From positions 139,445,741 through 139,509,740 of the forward strand of contig CM041465.1 in assembly GCA_023213395.1 (NCBI GenBank): 64,000 nucleotides of DNA. The letters run 5' to 3'. The translations under genes and the position numbers were made by a program. The notes under the pieces are model-generated. The model had not been told where the DNA came from. It did not search any database and saw nothing but the letters and a program-made list of their open reading frames with translations. Position 1 is the first letter of the stretch. Every line of letters begins with the position of its first letter. The DNA is from Cycas panzhihuaensis. Its lineage: Eukaryota > Cycadophyta. Below are positions 12,816 to 25,561 of the stretch, piece by piece.

Positions 12816-15400
12816 AATACTAAGGATTCTACATGTATCATGATACCAATCTAATAGAGTAGATGATATCTAGTTTGGTATAATTTAAGTAGATTATATA
12901 TCCTACCAACTGGTGATACATTATTCCATCTATAGAGGGTTTGGCCATATCCTTTTGTAATATTGTTCCCTTTACATATGGTGCTACAACAGGTTTATAA
13001 TTTTATATCCCAAACTTTCTAGTAGGTTCTTCACATATTGTGACTACAACAACATGATTTGATCATCCATCTGCCTAATCTAAATACCCAAGAAATAGTG
13101 AAGTCTCCCAAGGTCTATCATATCAAAAGAAGCTCCCAAATTGGACTTGACTTCTACTATAGTTTTTCCACAATTACCATTGATGATTAAATCATCTATA
13201 TATATCACATAAATAACTACCGAAGGCCCTCTTCATTTTACATATAAATTTAGGTTGAGTTCAAAAATTTTAAAACCTTCAACTTTTAACTTGGCATGCA
13301 TCTTCTCATACCAAGCACAGGGTGCTTATTTTAGGCCATATGATTGATTTCTTTAACTAGAATATGAGATGCTCCTGTCTTCCCTTAATGAATCCTAGAG
13401 GTTGTGACATATATATCTCCTCCTTTAGATATCTATTAAGAAATGTAGACTTGATGCCAATTTAGAATAACTCCCAACTGTAGGTAGCTATTAAGGAAAT
13501 GATTAAATGGACCATTGTCATTCTAAAGACTAGTGCAAATATCTGTTCATATTTAATTCCTTCTTTTTGCTTGAAACCCTAAGTGATAAGTCTAACCTTA
13601 TACTTATCTATCTCTCCATCAGAGCAGGACTTTATCTTATAGACCCACTTACATCCAACGAGGTTCTTCATTAGGGTAAGTAGAACCAAATCCCATGTAT
13701 CATTATTCATCAGTGAACCATACTCTTCCTCCATCACAACTCTCCATCATGGATCTCCTTTTGCCTCATCAAATGAATTAAGATCACTAGAGTTGTTGGT
13801 GTTTATCAGTAGAGTTTGATTGGCATACTAACTTCTTATTCTCCTATCATTAATCAAGCTATGAATCAACATACTAGAATCTTAGATAATTTTCCTTGCC
13901 TATAAAGATATAGAAGGACCTGTTGCTAAAGGTACTTCTTCTCATTATGGCTCCTCACTATTACTTGTCCCACTTGGTTCTACTTCCTCATGAATTCTAG
14001 TAACTGGCTCATCATCCTCTTCGCCTGATAAATCTAAGAATAGGAATGTGGGGGTAAAAAGGCTCTTTAGATAATTTATCAGCATAATATATTGATGACT
14101 CATCAAATTTTACATCTTGACTAACTGTAATCTTCTTCCCCTATGGATCTCATAGTCTTTAAACTTTATTCTGATCATAAATACCCCATAAATATACACT
14201 TCAAACTCTTTTGATCCAACTTCTTGTGAGTATCATCTAAGATATGGGCATATCCAATGCACCTAAAAGTTCTCAAATGGCTAATGGCAGGCTTATAACT
14301 GATTTATTTTTCTTTGAGGGTCATACTATAAACTGCTTAAGCGGATACCTAGTTCAAAATATACATTATAATTGGCACAACCTTTGTCAAAAACATCAGT
14401 GGTAGGTTTTTAATATACACCATATACCTTTCCATCTCTATCATGGTACGATTCTTTAATTTAACAACTCCATTCTATTGTGGGATATATAAGACTATAA
14501 ATTCCTACTTATACCATAATTGTGGTAGAACTAATTAAACACATGATTGTTATATCCCTTACTATTATCACTTCTTAATGACTTAATCTTCTTATCACAT
14601 TCATTTTTTACCATTATTTTCTAGTCACAGAAGTGATCAAACACCTCTGACTTATTCTTGTGAAAGTATACCCAGGCCTTCGTGGTGTAATCATCTACAA
14701 ACACAAGGGTGTAATGAGCTCCTAATATCGAATAGTTTAGGAGAGGACTAATTATATCTAAATGTACAAGCTCTAGTTTCTCCTCAGCTCTCTAAGCATT
14801 TTCCTAATCTAAAAGGTAGCAATGATGCTTGCCATACATACACCCTTTATAGATACCATCTGAGTAGGAAATTGATGGTAATCCTTCCACCATATTTAAC
14901 TTATTCAGTAGTGTGATGCTCCTATTGTTAAGGTGTCTCAAGTAATTATGCCAAAGTCTATTCACATCATTAACACTAGCAACAAAAGCATAAGACTTCT
15001 TCTAAGATTGAAATTTCCCAAACACCTAGAAGTTGTCTCTGACGTTTCCAGTAGCAATGACAAAGAAGTTTTACTTTGGATCCTTAATCAAGCATTTATC
15101 ATTATAAAGCTCCACCTTCATATCTTATTTACAGATTTCGATGAAAGAAGGTTCAACTATATCTTAGGTACATAGTATACCTTAGTAAACTTACCACTTA
15201 CAATGGATACTTCATCGATATCTTCCACTAGTAATATACAAGCATCTCCAAGGATGACTTTGACACCACTATGATTTTCTTCACTATGTCAAAGTTGTGC
15301 TTTTGGTAAGAGATATACTTCTATGCTCTAGAGTTAAGAATATAATAATCTCTCTAATTAGAGTTGGTTGATAAGGTTTTTGCTTAGATGTAGTGTGTAG
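12816..15400 (-). pseudogene. Copia H pol remnant: RT, integrase, protease
   Basis: The continuation of element H beyond the G insertion. RT lies at about 12830-13850. Its catalytic box VIYVIYIDDLII is intact at 13183-13203, and a TKLDIIYSIRLVS block follows towards 12850. Integrase occupies about 14000-14900, and a protease-like segment lies at about 15180-15360. Many stops stand at positions where Trp, Gln or Arg would be expected. No frame is open for more than about 80 residues. Confidence 0.75.
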
Positions 15401-15599
15401 TAACACTCTTTTCTTTATCATCTTAGCTTATATTACACTTGTCACATCTCTTAAACCAATAATTATTCTCTCTATGGCTATCATTTTTATAGTAGTTGCA
15501 TTTTCTATTGAATTTCTTCTTTTCCTAATAACTTTATCTAAACCTCTATATGAACTTTTCCTCATGAGTGGCCTCTTTGCTCTGAGTCTTCATAGCTAA

Positions 15600-16208
15600 G
15601 GCCTAACTTAATTCAGAACCTCTAAGTATACAAAGATATTTAAGCTTAGCATTCTCTACTAAATAAGTTTTTTAAGACCGTTAAAAGTTTCTACCTCTAT
15701 AACCTCATCTCTACTATATATGGTCTAAAATGTAGCAAAGGCAGTAGACAACTTTGACATGATTATCACAAATAATAATACATTATTGATTGAATTCTAC
15801 TTTAGTTCTTCTAGCTTATTCTTCAAGTTTGTAGTCTTGTTTAGGTAGGAATTGATGTTGTTCTCATCTTTCATATGCAAATTGAGTAATTCCAACATTA
15901 GGGCAAGACATCTATTCATCTTCTTTTTCTCAAAAGCATCATACAGTTTTATCCAAATTTTGTCTAATTCTTCAAGATTATGAACCAAGGCTCTTTGGTC
16001 TAGTGCTAGTGATGATTTTAATAATCTCTTGACCATAAACTTCTTCTCTTCAAATCAGACTCACTCTTTATGATCTAATGGAATCGCGTCAGCCTTTACC
16101 TTAGTAATACCTTAGAGTTGATTCACCATTAATATTAGCTCCATGTTGGCCTTCCACTCCCTAAAATTATTACCATTGAAGATAACCTTGGGTATTATGT
16201 GCTCCATC
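15600..16208 (-). pseudogene. Copia H gag remnant
   Basis: The minus strand from about 16208 begins MEHIIPKVIFNGNNFREWK, the N-terminal FxGxNFxxWK motif of copia Gag. It runs through a 79-residue open stretch at 15797-16036 that is Leu/Lys-rich and helical, as in the UBN2 domain. The knuckle region towards 15430-15480 is degraded. Stops are scattered, so this is a pseudogene. The gag-specific ATG fits the primer site expected upstream, now displaced to 25197 by the I insertion. Confidence 0.75.
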
Positions 16209-17604
16209 TTAAGATATAGGCTTCAACATGAGTTAAACAATGCCAAACAATTTGTCTTATAGATCTTCTAGATAAAAGCACACCACTGTGGTCTCCTCTA
16301 GTTCAGGCACATACTCTGAGGGAGCCTCAAACAATGACTATGCATGCTCTGGGTAGCTTACTGACTATTCTCCCCTTAAAAATGGCCTCGAAACATCCTT
16401 AATAGTGTGTAAAAATCCTTAAAAAGTCACTTAAAATATTTAAGACTTTACTCTAAGAACCAAGGAAATTCTTCTCACAATAGTATGGCATCATCTCCAA
16501 GTCAAAAAATCTGAATAACTATTCTCAAATGACACTCAAAATTCCTTGAGAATACTTCAAATATCCTCACTATGTAATATTATATTATATCAATGGTAAA
16601 AGGGCCTTTTATAAAGTTGAAGTAAAGGAGGAATATGCCAAAAGGTATATTCCAAAGTATGCGACTTTATAAATAAGTACATCTATCTAAACTAATCTCA
16701 CTTGGAGAAAATAAATGAAAATATATCAAGAGGCTTTACTAAGTTAAAAACTTAGAAAAAATGAATTAAAATATGGTGATTGATATCTCTGCATATTTTA
16801 CATGGAGAAAAGGGAAGAAGTGGTAGTTGCAAGGTCGATGAGGAAGACGTAGACATGTGCTCACTCCATTCAGACTAGCAATTGATATCACGAGTTTGCA
16901 CTCACTCGTATGGTTGGTAAACATGCTATTCATAGTGAATACACCAAGAAAGATAGCCTAACAACTCTAAAATTAATACAACCAACTCTTATTGTGCTAT
17001 TGTAGGCTTGGTTTATGCATATGACTAAAGTAAGAAGGGCCCACACTCATATAAAGATTTCACAACTCAAAGTTCAAACATTGCTTATTGAATAGCAATT
17101 TGAGTTGCTATATATACAATATAGTTTTAGTATAAATGGTAGAAAACACTTTGAACAAAGCTCCAATCTCTCCCTTATATATATAGAGGGTATTCAATAG
17201 TAGTAAATGCTTGTTTTCTTTGAATTTTATAATACTTTTATTGAGAAAAGGATAGACTTACATGTATATAAATGTGGCTAACATTACTGTCACTAAATCA
17301 CCATTAGTACATGCTCCACTGACTTGAATCACCACTATAGATCATCAACCTACTTCAGATAGCCCCACATGAGCCAACTCATACCACAAAATTGGCCTTC
17401 ACATCTGAATATTGACTCTAATAGACCCTTATGCTTTGTTGATTAGTGATTTTCATTATTTTAACTACCACTGATCTGTTATGCCTACTTCTGCATGTTG
17501 TAGAGTTGATAGACCTTCAAGATAAGTTTTGGATTTAATGGCATCACCTGACAACCAACGATCACACTGCTCTGCCTAATATTTGGCCTTAGTTATGTAG
17601 GACC
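16209..17604 (-). other. Untranslated leader of copia H (no gene seen)
   Basis: This lies between the gag start of H and the insertion point of I. No domain is recognisable. A patch near 16800-16960 is visibly less AT-rich than its surroundings. The leader resumes at 25191 with the primer site. At about 1.4 kb it is long, so a further unrecognised insertion is possible. Confidence 0.5.
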
Positions 17605-17917
17605 TGAAGGAAGGGTGAATCTTAGGAATAAATCACTCATATGCACACAATAGAAATGGAGAATGAAAAAGAGATGAAACAAGATATGAGAGTAAGCTTG
17701 GAGGTAAGAATGAATAATGACTCATTCCTTGAGATTTTACCTTTTATTACTAAGGGTGAGCATTAGGGTTAGGATTTTCTTGCCTAATTATATGAACCTG
17801 AAATTACATCTAAATGCACATAAAGTACATTTCATTAAGAGACTAATGCTAATAATATATATCCTAAGGTCACTTAATTAATCCACACAAATGACCTTGA
17901 TACGTTAACCTCTTTCA
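17605..17917 (-). repeat. 3' LTR of copia element I
   Basis: Plus strand TGAAGGAAGG..CTCTTTCA. It is the same length as its partner at 24873-25185 and is directly flanked by the GGACC duplication on its outer side. Confidence 0.9.
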
Positions 17918-18049
17918 ATTCCCCCCTTAATGGTGGAAGGTCATTTTGAGAAAATCTATTCTATGAGGTCTTCATTTGAGCCTTATTATTACATTAAAAT
18001 TTTAAATGAAACTTTTTTGGAAAAACCCTCATGGAGAATAAAAACCCAC

Positions 18050-21000
18050 AGACTTTCTAAGATCTATAGCCCCTTTTATAAATTAAAATAGTTAAGGTAT
18101 CTCTTTGATGTAGCCTGATAGCCAAGTAGCTTAAATATATAGCTTAATTTGCTAAGTCTCCATATACCATTTTGTCATCACCTATGCCTTTTCAGGTTTT
18201 CATAGGTTCTGATTTTCCAAAACTAGTACAACCCTCATCCTTCCATGCCCACATGGGGTTTCTACAAATAGGACAGAGCAGAGACTTACTCTTATTCTTT
18301 CGCGCCCATAAGAGGTTTTCATGAAGAGAATAGAGTATAATGATCATGTTGCTATCTTCTTTGATTAGCTGAAGATGGAGGCCCTAAGGCCGACCTACCT
18401 TCATAACTATTCAAACTTCAACTTTTATAGCGATTTAGTGAAGATATCGACTACTTGATCTATTGTGGGTCAATATTCTAGTTGAATTATACCATCATGA
18501 ATAAGTTCTCTAGTCCTATGGACTTTTGTACTTATTTATTTAGTACAATCATAAAATACAAGATCTTTTTCCATGTGGATTACTGATTGATTATCTACAC
18601 AAAGGCTAATAAGACTTATTTGGGTGATATTTAATATTTCTAATAATTTTCTGAGCCATATCACCTCCTTACTAGATTCAGAAGTAGCAATGTATTTAGC
18701 TTCAGTAGTTGAATCAACAACTATATTCTACCATCTGGATCTCCATGATATTGGTGTTGTTCTAAGAAACGTTTCATACCTAGATGTAGATCTTCCTGTA
18801 TCTTTATCTCCTATAAAGTTTAAGTCTGTATATGTAAAAATTTAAATTCATTATTAGGTTCATACAATAGACTAAATTTGTTGGTTGTCTTTAGGTATTT
18901 TAATACTTAAACTACAACCTACTAGTGATTCTACTTAGGATTTATCATGAATCATGCAAGAATACCAATAAAGTGTGTAATATATGGCCTTTTATTGGTA
19001 GTGTAGATGAGACTACCTATAAGTTTCCTATAGAGTGTTATGTCTACCTCCCTAGTATCACCATCAATTTAGAATTTGGTATTAGAGTTCATAGGTAAAG
19101 CCATTACTGGAGTATCTTCTAACTGAAACTTGGTTAGAAGATCATTGATGTATTTTTCTTGGGAGAGAAAAAATTTTCTATTCTTTTGTGTTACTTCAAT
19201 TCCCAAGTAATATTTCATCAAACTAAGGTTAGACAATTCAAACATTTTACCAAGGTATTTTTTTAGCTAGGTTATTACCTATTCACTATTACCTGTTACT
19301 AGAATGTCATCCACAAAGATTATGAGATAAGTGATTTTATCCTTTTGGCACTTGATGAATAATGTTGCATTAATATCTTGGTAGTCACAAACCTTGTATC
19401 CAAGTTACCTCACTCTTTTAGACAACTTGGTAAGCTAAGCAAGAGGGGCTTATTTAAGGCTGTACAAGGACTTTCTAAACCTATAAATCTTATGCTATTG
19501 ACCTTCAATCTCATATCCTTCTAGTTAAGCCATGTAAATTTCTTCTTCAAGATATCCATTGAGAAACATAGTCTTAATATTGAGTTGTGGATTTTTCAAC
19601 CCTGTTGAGCAGCCAAGGCCACAAGAGTTCTAATTGTAGGCCACTTAGTTATAGGTGTAAAGACTTCAGTGTAGTCGATGCCTTCTCTTTATGTGAATCC
19701 TTTAGCTACAAACCTCGCCTTATATTTTTCAAGGGTGCCATCTAATCTATATATATTTTTGAACACCCATTTATTTTAAACTACTTTTCTGCCAAGTGGT
19801 AGATTAACGAGCTCTCATGTACCATTTTTTATAAGAGATTAGTATTCTTCATTTATTATATTTCTCTAGATTGTATGTTTTATAGCTTCCAAGTATGAGA
19901 GAGTCTCTTCATTAAAAGTAAGGTGTAGTTCTACTAGTTCAAGCTCAATATATAATGATTCCTACATCCTTGTTTTATGGACACTTTGAGTGTCAGTTTT
20001 ACCTACCTCATCTAGTCGTATGTCCTTATTGAGCTAGCAGGCTTCTCAAGATACTCGAGTTGGGAATAAGATCCTCATTTTCTCAACTTCTTAGTTCTCA
20101 TCTTGTTCATTAAAATGATCATTTAGTGAGGAGGATGTTGATGTGCCTAAGGAAGATGGTCCTTCTACCATTGTTTTACCTTTATCAACTAACAGTTGAG
20201 AGGATGATTCTTCTATAATGGCTTTGTCTTTATTAACTTTGTTATCTTCAAAGGATGGTATTGGATGTACACTCATTAGTTTAGAATCATAACTTGTATC
20301 CTCTAGGGCTCTATTGTTAGCTTCTAATATTTGGAGTAATTTATGTCTGTCTCCCTCCCCCCCTCCCCTAAATTTTAGAATTTGAACATCATACTTGATA
20401 ACATGATTATAGCGGCATCGAGGTATTTTGCAGTCCAGTCTAAGCAACTGATCCTCTATCTCCATAAAAATAACATCTCTGGTAACAATGATATTTTGTT
20501 ATGAATGTATAAAAACCTTATACCCTTTCTTATCCATAGGGTATCTAACAAAGATGCCTTTAAGTACCCTTGGCTAGAGTTTATTTCAATTTGCATCCAG
20601 AGTGTAGTCATAGTATGTAGAACCAAAAATTTTGAAGTAGTGAATAATAGGGGCTTGTCCTGACCACTTTTCATTAAGTGATTACCCTTCCTTTGATGAG
20701 ATAACAACATTGATATAATAAGTAGTTGTCTAGATGGCTTTGACCCATAGGTAGGCAGGTACATTTTTGTATACCAATATAGCCTGAGCCATGTTCATGA
20801 TTGTCTTGTTCATATACTTAACAACTTTATTTTGCTATGGAGTACCTACTACTACTATTTGATATTTGATGCCATTGTCTCGAAGGTAGCTTTTAAACTT
20901 ATGTGAGGTATATTTACCACTATTATTAGTTCAAAGACATTTAAGTTGATAACCTATCTCTTTTTCAGTGTAGGCTTTCAATTTTTTGAATACACAGAAG

Positions 21001-21760
21001 GCTTCATCTTTCTTGTGTAGAAAAGCTACTCATACTTTTCTAGTGAAATCATCAATGAAAGAAATGTAATATAACTTGCCATTTAGTGGGCATTGGTTCG
21101 TACAAATTAGTGTACTAATTATAATGGATGGCTTGATTTCTATTGACTTTCAGGAAAGGGTTGTCAGTGAGATTTAGCAATGATACAAGCTTTACATTTA
21201 AAGGGCTTAGTAGAGAACTTTGGAAGATTTGGAAGAGTGTTACAAAGATCTCTAAGTCTATCAATATGAATATGGCCCATGTGAGATGCCAAAGATCTTC
21301 TAGTGACAATATTGGATGGGTCAAAATGGAATTAAATATAAATTCTTCATCAGCATAAAGGCTTTGGGAACAATGGGCTTCAAAAGATGGAGAGCCATTC
21401 AGTAGAAAGAGTTTGCTAGAGAGATGTATAGTCAAGGCCACTTGATTAGCTATAGGGTGAATGACTTAGAGAGTCTAATCATTTATAGTTACATTCAGAT
21501 TAAATCCATGAGAGACAAGTATGGATAATGAGAGTAGGTTTTGTTTGAAACTGGGTATGTATAAGACACTAAGCAATGTAAAATCTTTTAAGCTTAGGAG
21601 TTTCAGATGAATGTTACCAATTCCTTCAATAGGTTGCTGTGATTTATCAACCATGTGAATAACTCCTTGAACATTTGAGTTAAATGTTTGATATAGGTTG
21701 CGATTACATGTTATATGTTAAATTTCTCCTATGTCAATGATCCATTATCCATCGATTGAA
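18050..21760 (-). pseudogene. Copia I pol remnant: protease to RNase H
   Basis: Read right to left. The protease active site is WIIDIG near 21740, where the family has D-S/T-G. Integrase lies around 21110-20456, where the C-terminal block ends in a KISLLPEMLFLWR-like version of the copia 'VIISRDVIFDE' segment. RT lies at about 20050-18900, with an intact FVDDILV box at 19315-19326. RNase H lies at about 18900-18050 with TDLNFIGDKDTGRSTS and STTEAKYIA. Frameshifts and stops break every domain. This is the best-preserved copia pol in the window but cannot be expressed as a whole. Confidence 0.8.
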
Positions 21761-21959
21761 GCCACACTATTTGCAACTCTAATAGGACTTGGTATTAGTG
21801 AAGGGAATTCATAAGTGATATATCTACATAGAGCTTCAAAGTATCTCTTTGGTTAGTCAATGGTATTTGATACTAAAGATCCCTCAATTCTTTGAAAGTG
21901 TGCCTATACAAAACCTACACCACTAAAGGATTCTTCACAAGTTTCTTCAACATTGTGAG

Positions 21960-22944
21960 CTCCATGTTTAGGTTAGAACTTGGCCAACTTATAAGTGGCA
22001 GTTCTGCAGTCTTTTGCTAAGTGTCCTTTACAGTTACATTGATCACACACAATAGTTTAATTACCAATCCCTAAAAAGGTACTAGTTTGGTCTAACTATT
22101 TTGCTCTTTGTTGAGGTGGCCCTTAGCATTGAGACTGTCAAGGCTATGACTGAGGGTTTGGTTGACCTTGTGGATAATTTTCTATATTTCTTCCTCTTCC
22201 TCTTGCTCAGTTATTTCCTTTGCCATGAGAGGGACCTTAATTTTTTTTCTAGCAAACTTCTTCTTCCACCTCAAAGGCTATATCTGGAAGAGAGACAGAG
22301 ACTACAAAGTTGGTATTAAAGGTCTTGTCAAATTCTATAAACGTTTTAGCAAATGCTTCGAAGTTGAGTATCTTCAATGTTCCACTAGATTAAAGACTTC
22401 CAAGTAAGTTTTTATAATCAAGGACATGTAGACATGATTGGATCAAGAATGCTCAAGTGGTACATTGGGTCTTAAAATCTTTATTAATTACCTATTTTAT
22501 TGGTCGAAGGAGATTTATTATCTCATGAGGTCATCCCTTCTGCATTTTTAATTTATTTATTTTTATAATAAGATGAATAAATTCTAAATATGACTTAGTA
22601 TCAAAGTTTTTCTTGAGAACTTTAAGGACCTTTCATGCTCTATCATGTTACTTTTTATTAATTAAGTTGTGCAAGGAGTGATCAGTAACTAATAGAATTC
22701 CTACACGAATCTTTTTATCATCTATTTCTCATTGTAGTTTAGTTGTGGTATCTATAGGAGCTATTGGACCAGATCCACCAAAAGCAGATATTGTAGCTGT
22801 TGCAAGGATGATGGGTATAGGCTGCAAGTGGGCTCTCTAAAGGCCTTCATATTTTGTAGTATTTTTAACTCCAGTGTACCACAAATTCTAATTTTCTTTA
22901 CCTTTCAATATGCAATTGATATTCTGCTTGAATCTAGATGACAT
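21960..22944 (-). pseudogene. Copia I gag remnant with intact CCHC knuckle
   Basis: Gag begins at the ATG at 22942-22944 (MSSRFKQNINCIL) and can be followed with stops to a zinc knuckle at 22006-22047. That knuckle reads CDQCNCKGHLAKDC, an unbroken C-x2-C-x4-H-x4-C. A Gln/Gly/Arg-rich stretch lies just before the knuckle, as is common in copia Gag. The knuckle would bind the element RNA in virus-like particles. The upstream frame is interrupted, so the protein is not made intact. Confidence 0.8.
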
Positions 22945-24858
22945 GGTAATAATAAAGAAGTAGAAGAGATGATAGAAGTATGTACCACTAATACATATGG
23001 CTAGTACACCTAGCAAAGTAGGGATATAGAAATGAATGTTATAATGAGAAGCAAGCAATGATTAAGTATTTTTCAATAACTATGAAAAATGAGTATAAGT
23101 AATGATATAAGAGTGAGGCCTACTATAGAGCTAGCAAAGAGTGGTGATGTGTTAAGCCACTAACCTCTAACGTATATCTAAATATAATAAGGTTTTGATA
23201 TCTAAGGCTTCTAGTATATGATTAGGGCCTTCACCCACAATACCTGTACCTACGCTTGGTGATAAAATCCAAGTCATAATGGACCTATATACTAGTGATT
23301 AACTATATACTTCCTTTAAAGAATCAAATGGTACATACGTATCCCACGACTATGATAGATATTAGCTTAGGTTAACTTTAATCTTGTATTAAGGTTTTCT
23401 ATTTTCCCAGGTGGTTATTAGGATTATCCCTAATAGGTATGGCTAACTTGTCCCTCCACCACTATTCCGGTTAAGACCAGACCTAGTATGAAACTCACAC
23501 CTCTATTAGGGCCTGGACTTCGGCCAACCATGGTCTATTTGAACCAAGGTGAGTGTACGCATAAGTCAAGAATTGGCAGTATAAATCATACGAATGAGAT
23601 TCCTTTTAAGAATAATATAAGTTATTTTTAAATAATTGAAAACTGAAACAGAAAGTTACCAAATGTGCTTACTTATCTTTCATGCTTACTTTGTTGTTAC
23701 TGTTACTTTATATGATGCTTTATGCTATGTGTGTAAATAGGAAAAGCATACTAGATTTAGTAGAGGAATCAAATGTTGCTTTCAATCCAAGGTTTCCCTT
23801 ACTTTAATATAATGTTTACAAATATATTTTTAAAAATTTCAATACTAAAGTCATAAAGGGATTGAAAAAAAAAAAAAAAACAAATCAACTTGTCACTAAA
23901 ATACCAATTTTTCTAAATCTAGATGTATGCTATTTTACCCTATTTTGTGATTTTTTCATAAAATTTATAAATAATGATAAATGGGTAAAATTTTTTAAAA
24001 ATTACAAATATGAAGCCCTAATGATGGAAATTAAATTCATGGCAAAAGAAAATAGTGTTTAAAATATCATTTTTGATAGAGTAGTAAAGTCAGATTTCTG
24101 AAAAGGCATAAAAAATGTTTGCCCAGAAAAACACAAAAGCAAAATCTTTCCAAATCCACTATCTTAGAATTTAAACTTTAATATGTAAAAGTTGTATCTT
24201 GACATGTACATTAACTTTTCATTCTACACCATCTCCAAAATAAGCCAAAAAACTACCTAAAATGCCCTTACAATGTCCTTTGTGGGGTTGAGTAGGTAAA
24301 TTCAGCATCCATGAGAAAACTGCATAGATCTCACTAACCAGTGGATGAAATTTGATGAGACTTGTCTTAAAATGATCCTAAGATATAAATCTAGTAGACA
24401 CCTTAAAAAGACTTTTAAAATTTTAGCTTATGTTTAAAGGATTTCATTAGGAAAAGTGCCTTTAGTCACTTATTCACAAATGTTAACCATTTATTTAAGC
24501 TAAAACTCATTGTTTTAGGCTAAATATAAAGCTACTCTAGAAGACAAAAATGATCCTCTTGGTATGGTAACCTTGCCCACCAAATTTCATCAAAATCTGA
24601 TATGGTTAAAATTTTCATAAAATTTTAGGCCTTTAATGCTTCAAGGACTATTCTGGTAATTGAACAGCTTCAAAACCCTATATTTTTCACCTCTAAAAAT
24701 TTTCACACATATAAAAAATAGTAACATATAAAGTAATATAATTTTAAGCTCTCAAAATTTTAAAAATGATGAGTGCACTCTCAATACTTCATATTAAAGT
24801 TGAAGGAGAGGTAAAATGACTCCATGCAAGTGGAATGGAGTGAATAGAACCCCTTTTA
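22945..24858 (-). other. Leader of copia I (no gene seen)
   Basis: This 1.9-kb stretch separates the primer site from gag. No domain or RNA gene was recognised. It includes a poly-A run near 23865-23880. Short open frames inside it show no family resemblance. Confidence 0.5.
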
Positions 24859-24870
24859 GGTCTGATATCA
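24859..24870 (-). other. Primer binding site of element I
   Basis: Minus strand TGATATCAGACC lies two bases from the right LTR. It is a decayed form of the initiator tRNA-Met primer site. Confidence 0.7.
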
Positions 24871-24872
24871 CA

Positions 24873-25185
24873 TGAAGGAATGATGGATCTAGAGAATAAA
24901 TCACTCACATGAACACAATGGCAATGGAGAATGAAAAAGAGATAAAACAAGATATGAGAGCAAGCTTGGAGGTGAGAATGAATAATGACTCCCTCCTTGA
25001 GATTTTGCCTTTTATTATTGAGGGTGAGCATTAGGGTTAGGATTTTCCTAATTAATGACATGAACCTAAAATTACATCTAAATGCACATAAAGTACATTT
25101 CACTAAGAGACTAATGCTAATAATATATATCCTAAGGTTACTTAATTAATCTACACAAATGACCTTGATACATTAACCTTTTTCA
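24873..25185 (-). repeat. 5' LTR of copia element I
   Basis: TGAAGGAATG..TTTTTCA, 313 bp, matching 17605-17917. It is followed at once by the GGACC duplication and then by the remaining leader of H. Confidence 0.9.
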
Positions 25186-25196
25186 GGACCCTATGG

Positions 25197-25208
25197 CTTT
25201 AATACCAT
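25197..25208 (-). other. Degenerate primer binding site of element H
   Basis: Minus strand ATGGTATTAAAG, resembling TGGTATCAGAG, lies 11 bases inside the right LTR of H. Confidence 0.5.
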
Positions 25209-25219
25209 ATTTAAGAATA

Positions 25220-25561
25220 TGAAATCATATAGGTATGTTTCCATCTACAGAATCTTTAACCATACACAATAAGCAAACAAAAATACACATAGAGTACAAA
25301 TGCATAATATACAAGATTTATGTGGAAAAACCCTTTTAGGAAAAAATCCACCATAAAAGATCCTTATGGATCACATTAATTATTTCACAATTGATTTTAT
25401 ACATTGAATACACAAGGGCTAAAGGATTTTATATTCTTCTAAGACGTGTCACTTGACAAGGGTTGTGACCCTCTGAATTCTCATACATTTTCATCAATCA
25501 CCATTAGTTAAACGACATTAATACTAGCTTAGTGGCTTAACAAATAACTGCCACATTAACA
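25220..25561 (-). repeat. 5' LTR of copia element H
   Basis: TGAAATCATATAGG..GCCACATTAACA on the plus strand, the partner of 6629-6971. The two are clearly homologous throughout but more diverged than the LTRs of I. Confidence 0.85.

Larger units (their letters stand above)
17605..25185 (-). mobile_element. Ty1/copia element I, nested in H, with GGACC duplication
   Basis: A complete copia element with 313-bp LTRs (17605-17917 and 24873-25185) and a perfect 5-bp target duplication GGACC at 17600-17604 and 25186-25190. The polypurine tract (plus strand ATTCCCCCCTTAATGG) follows the left LTR, and a primer site precedes the right LTR. By eye the LTRs are about nine-tenths identical, closer than those of H, which agrees with I being younger. 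Gag, PR, IN, RT and RH are all present but broken. Confidence 0.9.
6629..25561 (-). mobile_element. Ty1/copia element H with two nested copia insertions
   Basis: A minus-strand copia element bounded by two similar LTRs of about 343 bp (6629-6971 and 25220-25561). Its own sequence is 6972-7631 (RNase H), about 12816-17604 (RT, integrase, protease, gag, leader) and 25191-25219 (primer site). Elements G and I interrupt it. A polypurine tract, read on the plus strand as TTCCCCCTTAATG, follows the left LTR at 6972. A degenerate primer site precedes the right LTR. I found no matching 5-bp duplication at the outer ends. Order PR-IN-RT-RH marks it as copia. Confidence 0.85.

Noticed and set aside
20341-20370. 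C/T-rich run that could be read as a regulatory tract
   Set aside because: It falls inside the integrase-RT linker of copia I, where acidic codons on the minus strand (Gly/Glu-rich) explain it.
24789-25103. 104-codon minus-strand frame with His/Cys-rich stretch
   Set aside because: It crosses from the LTR of element I through its primer site into the leader, so it cannot be a real gene. The His/Cys content comes from LTR sequence.
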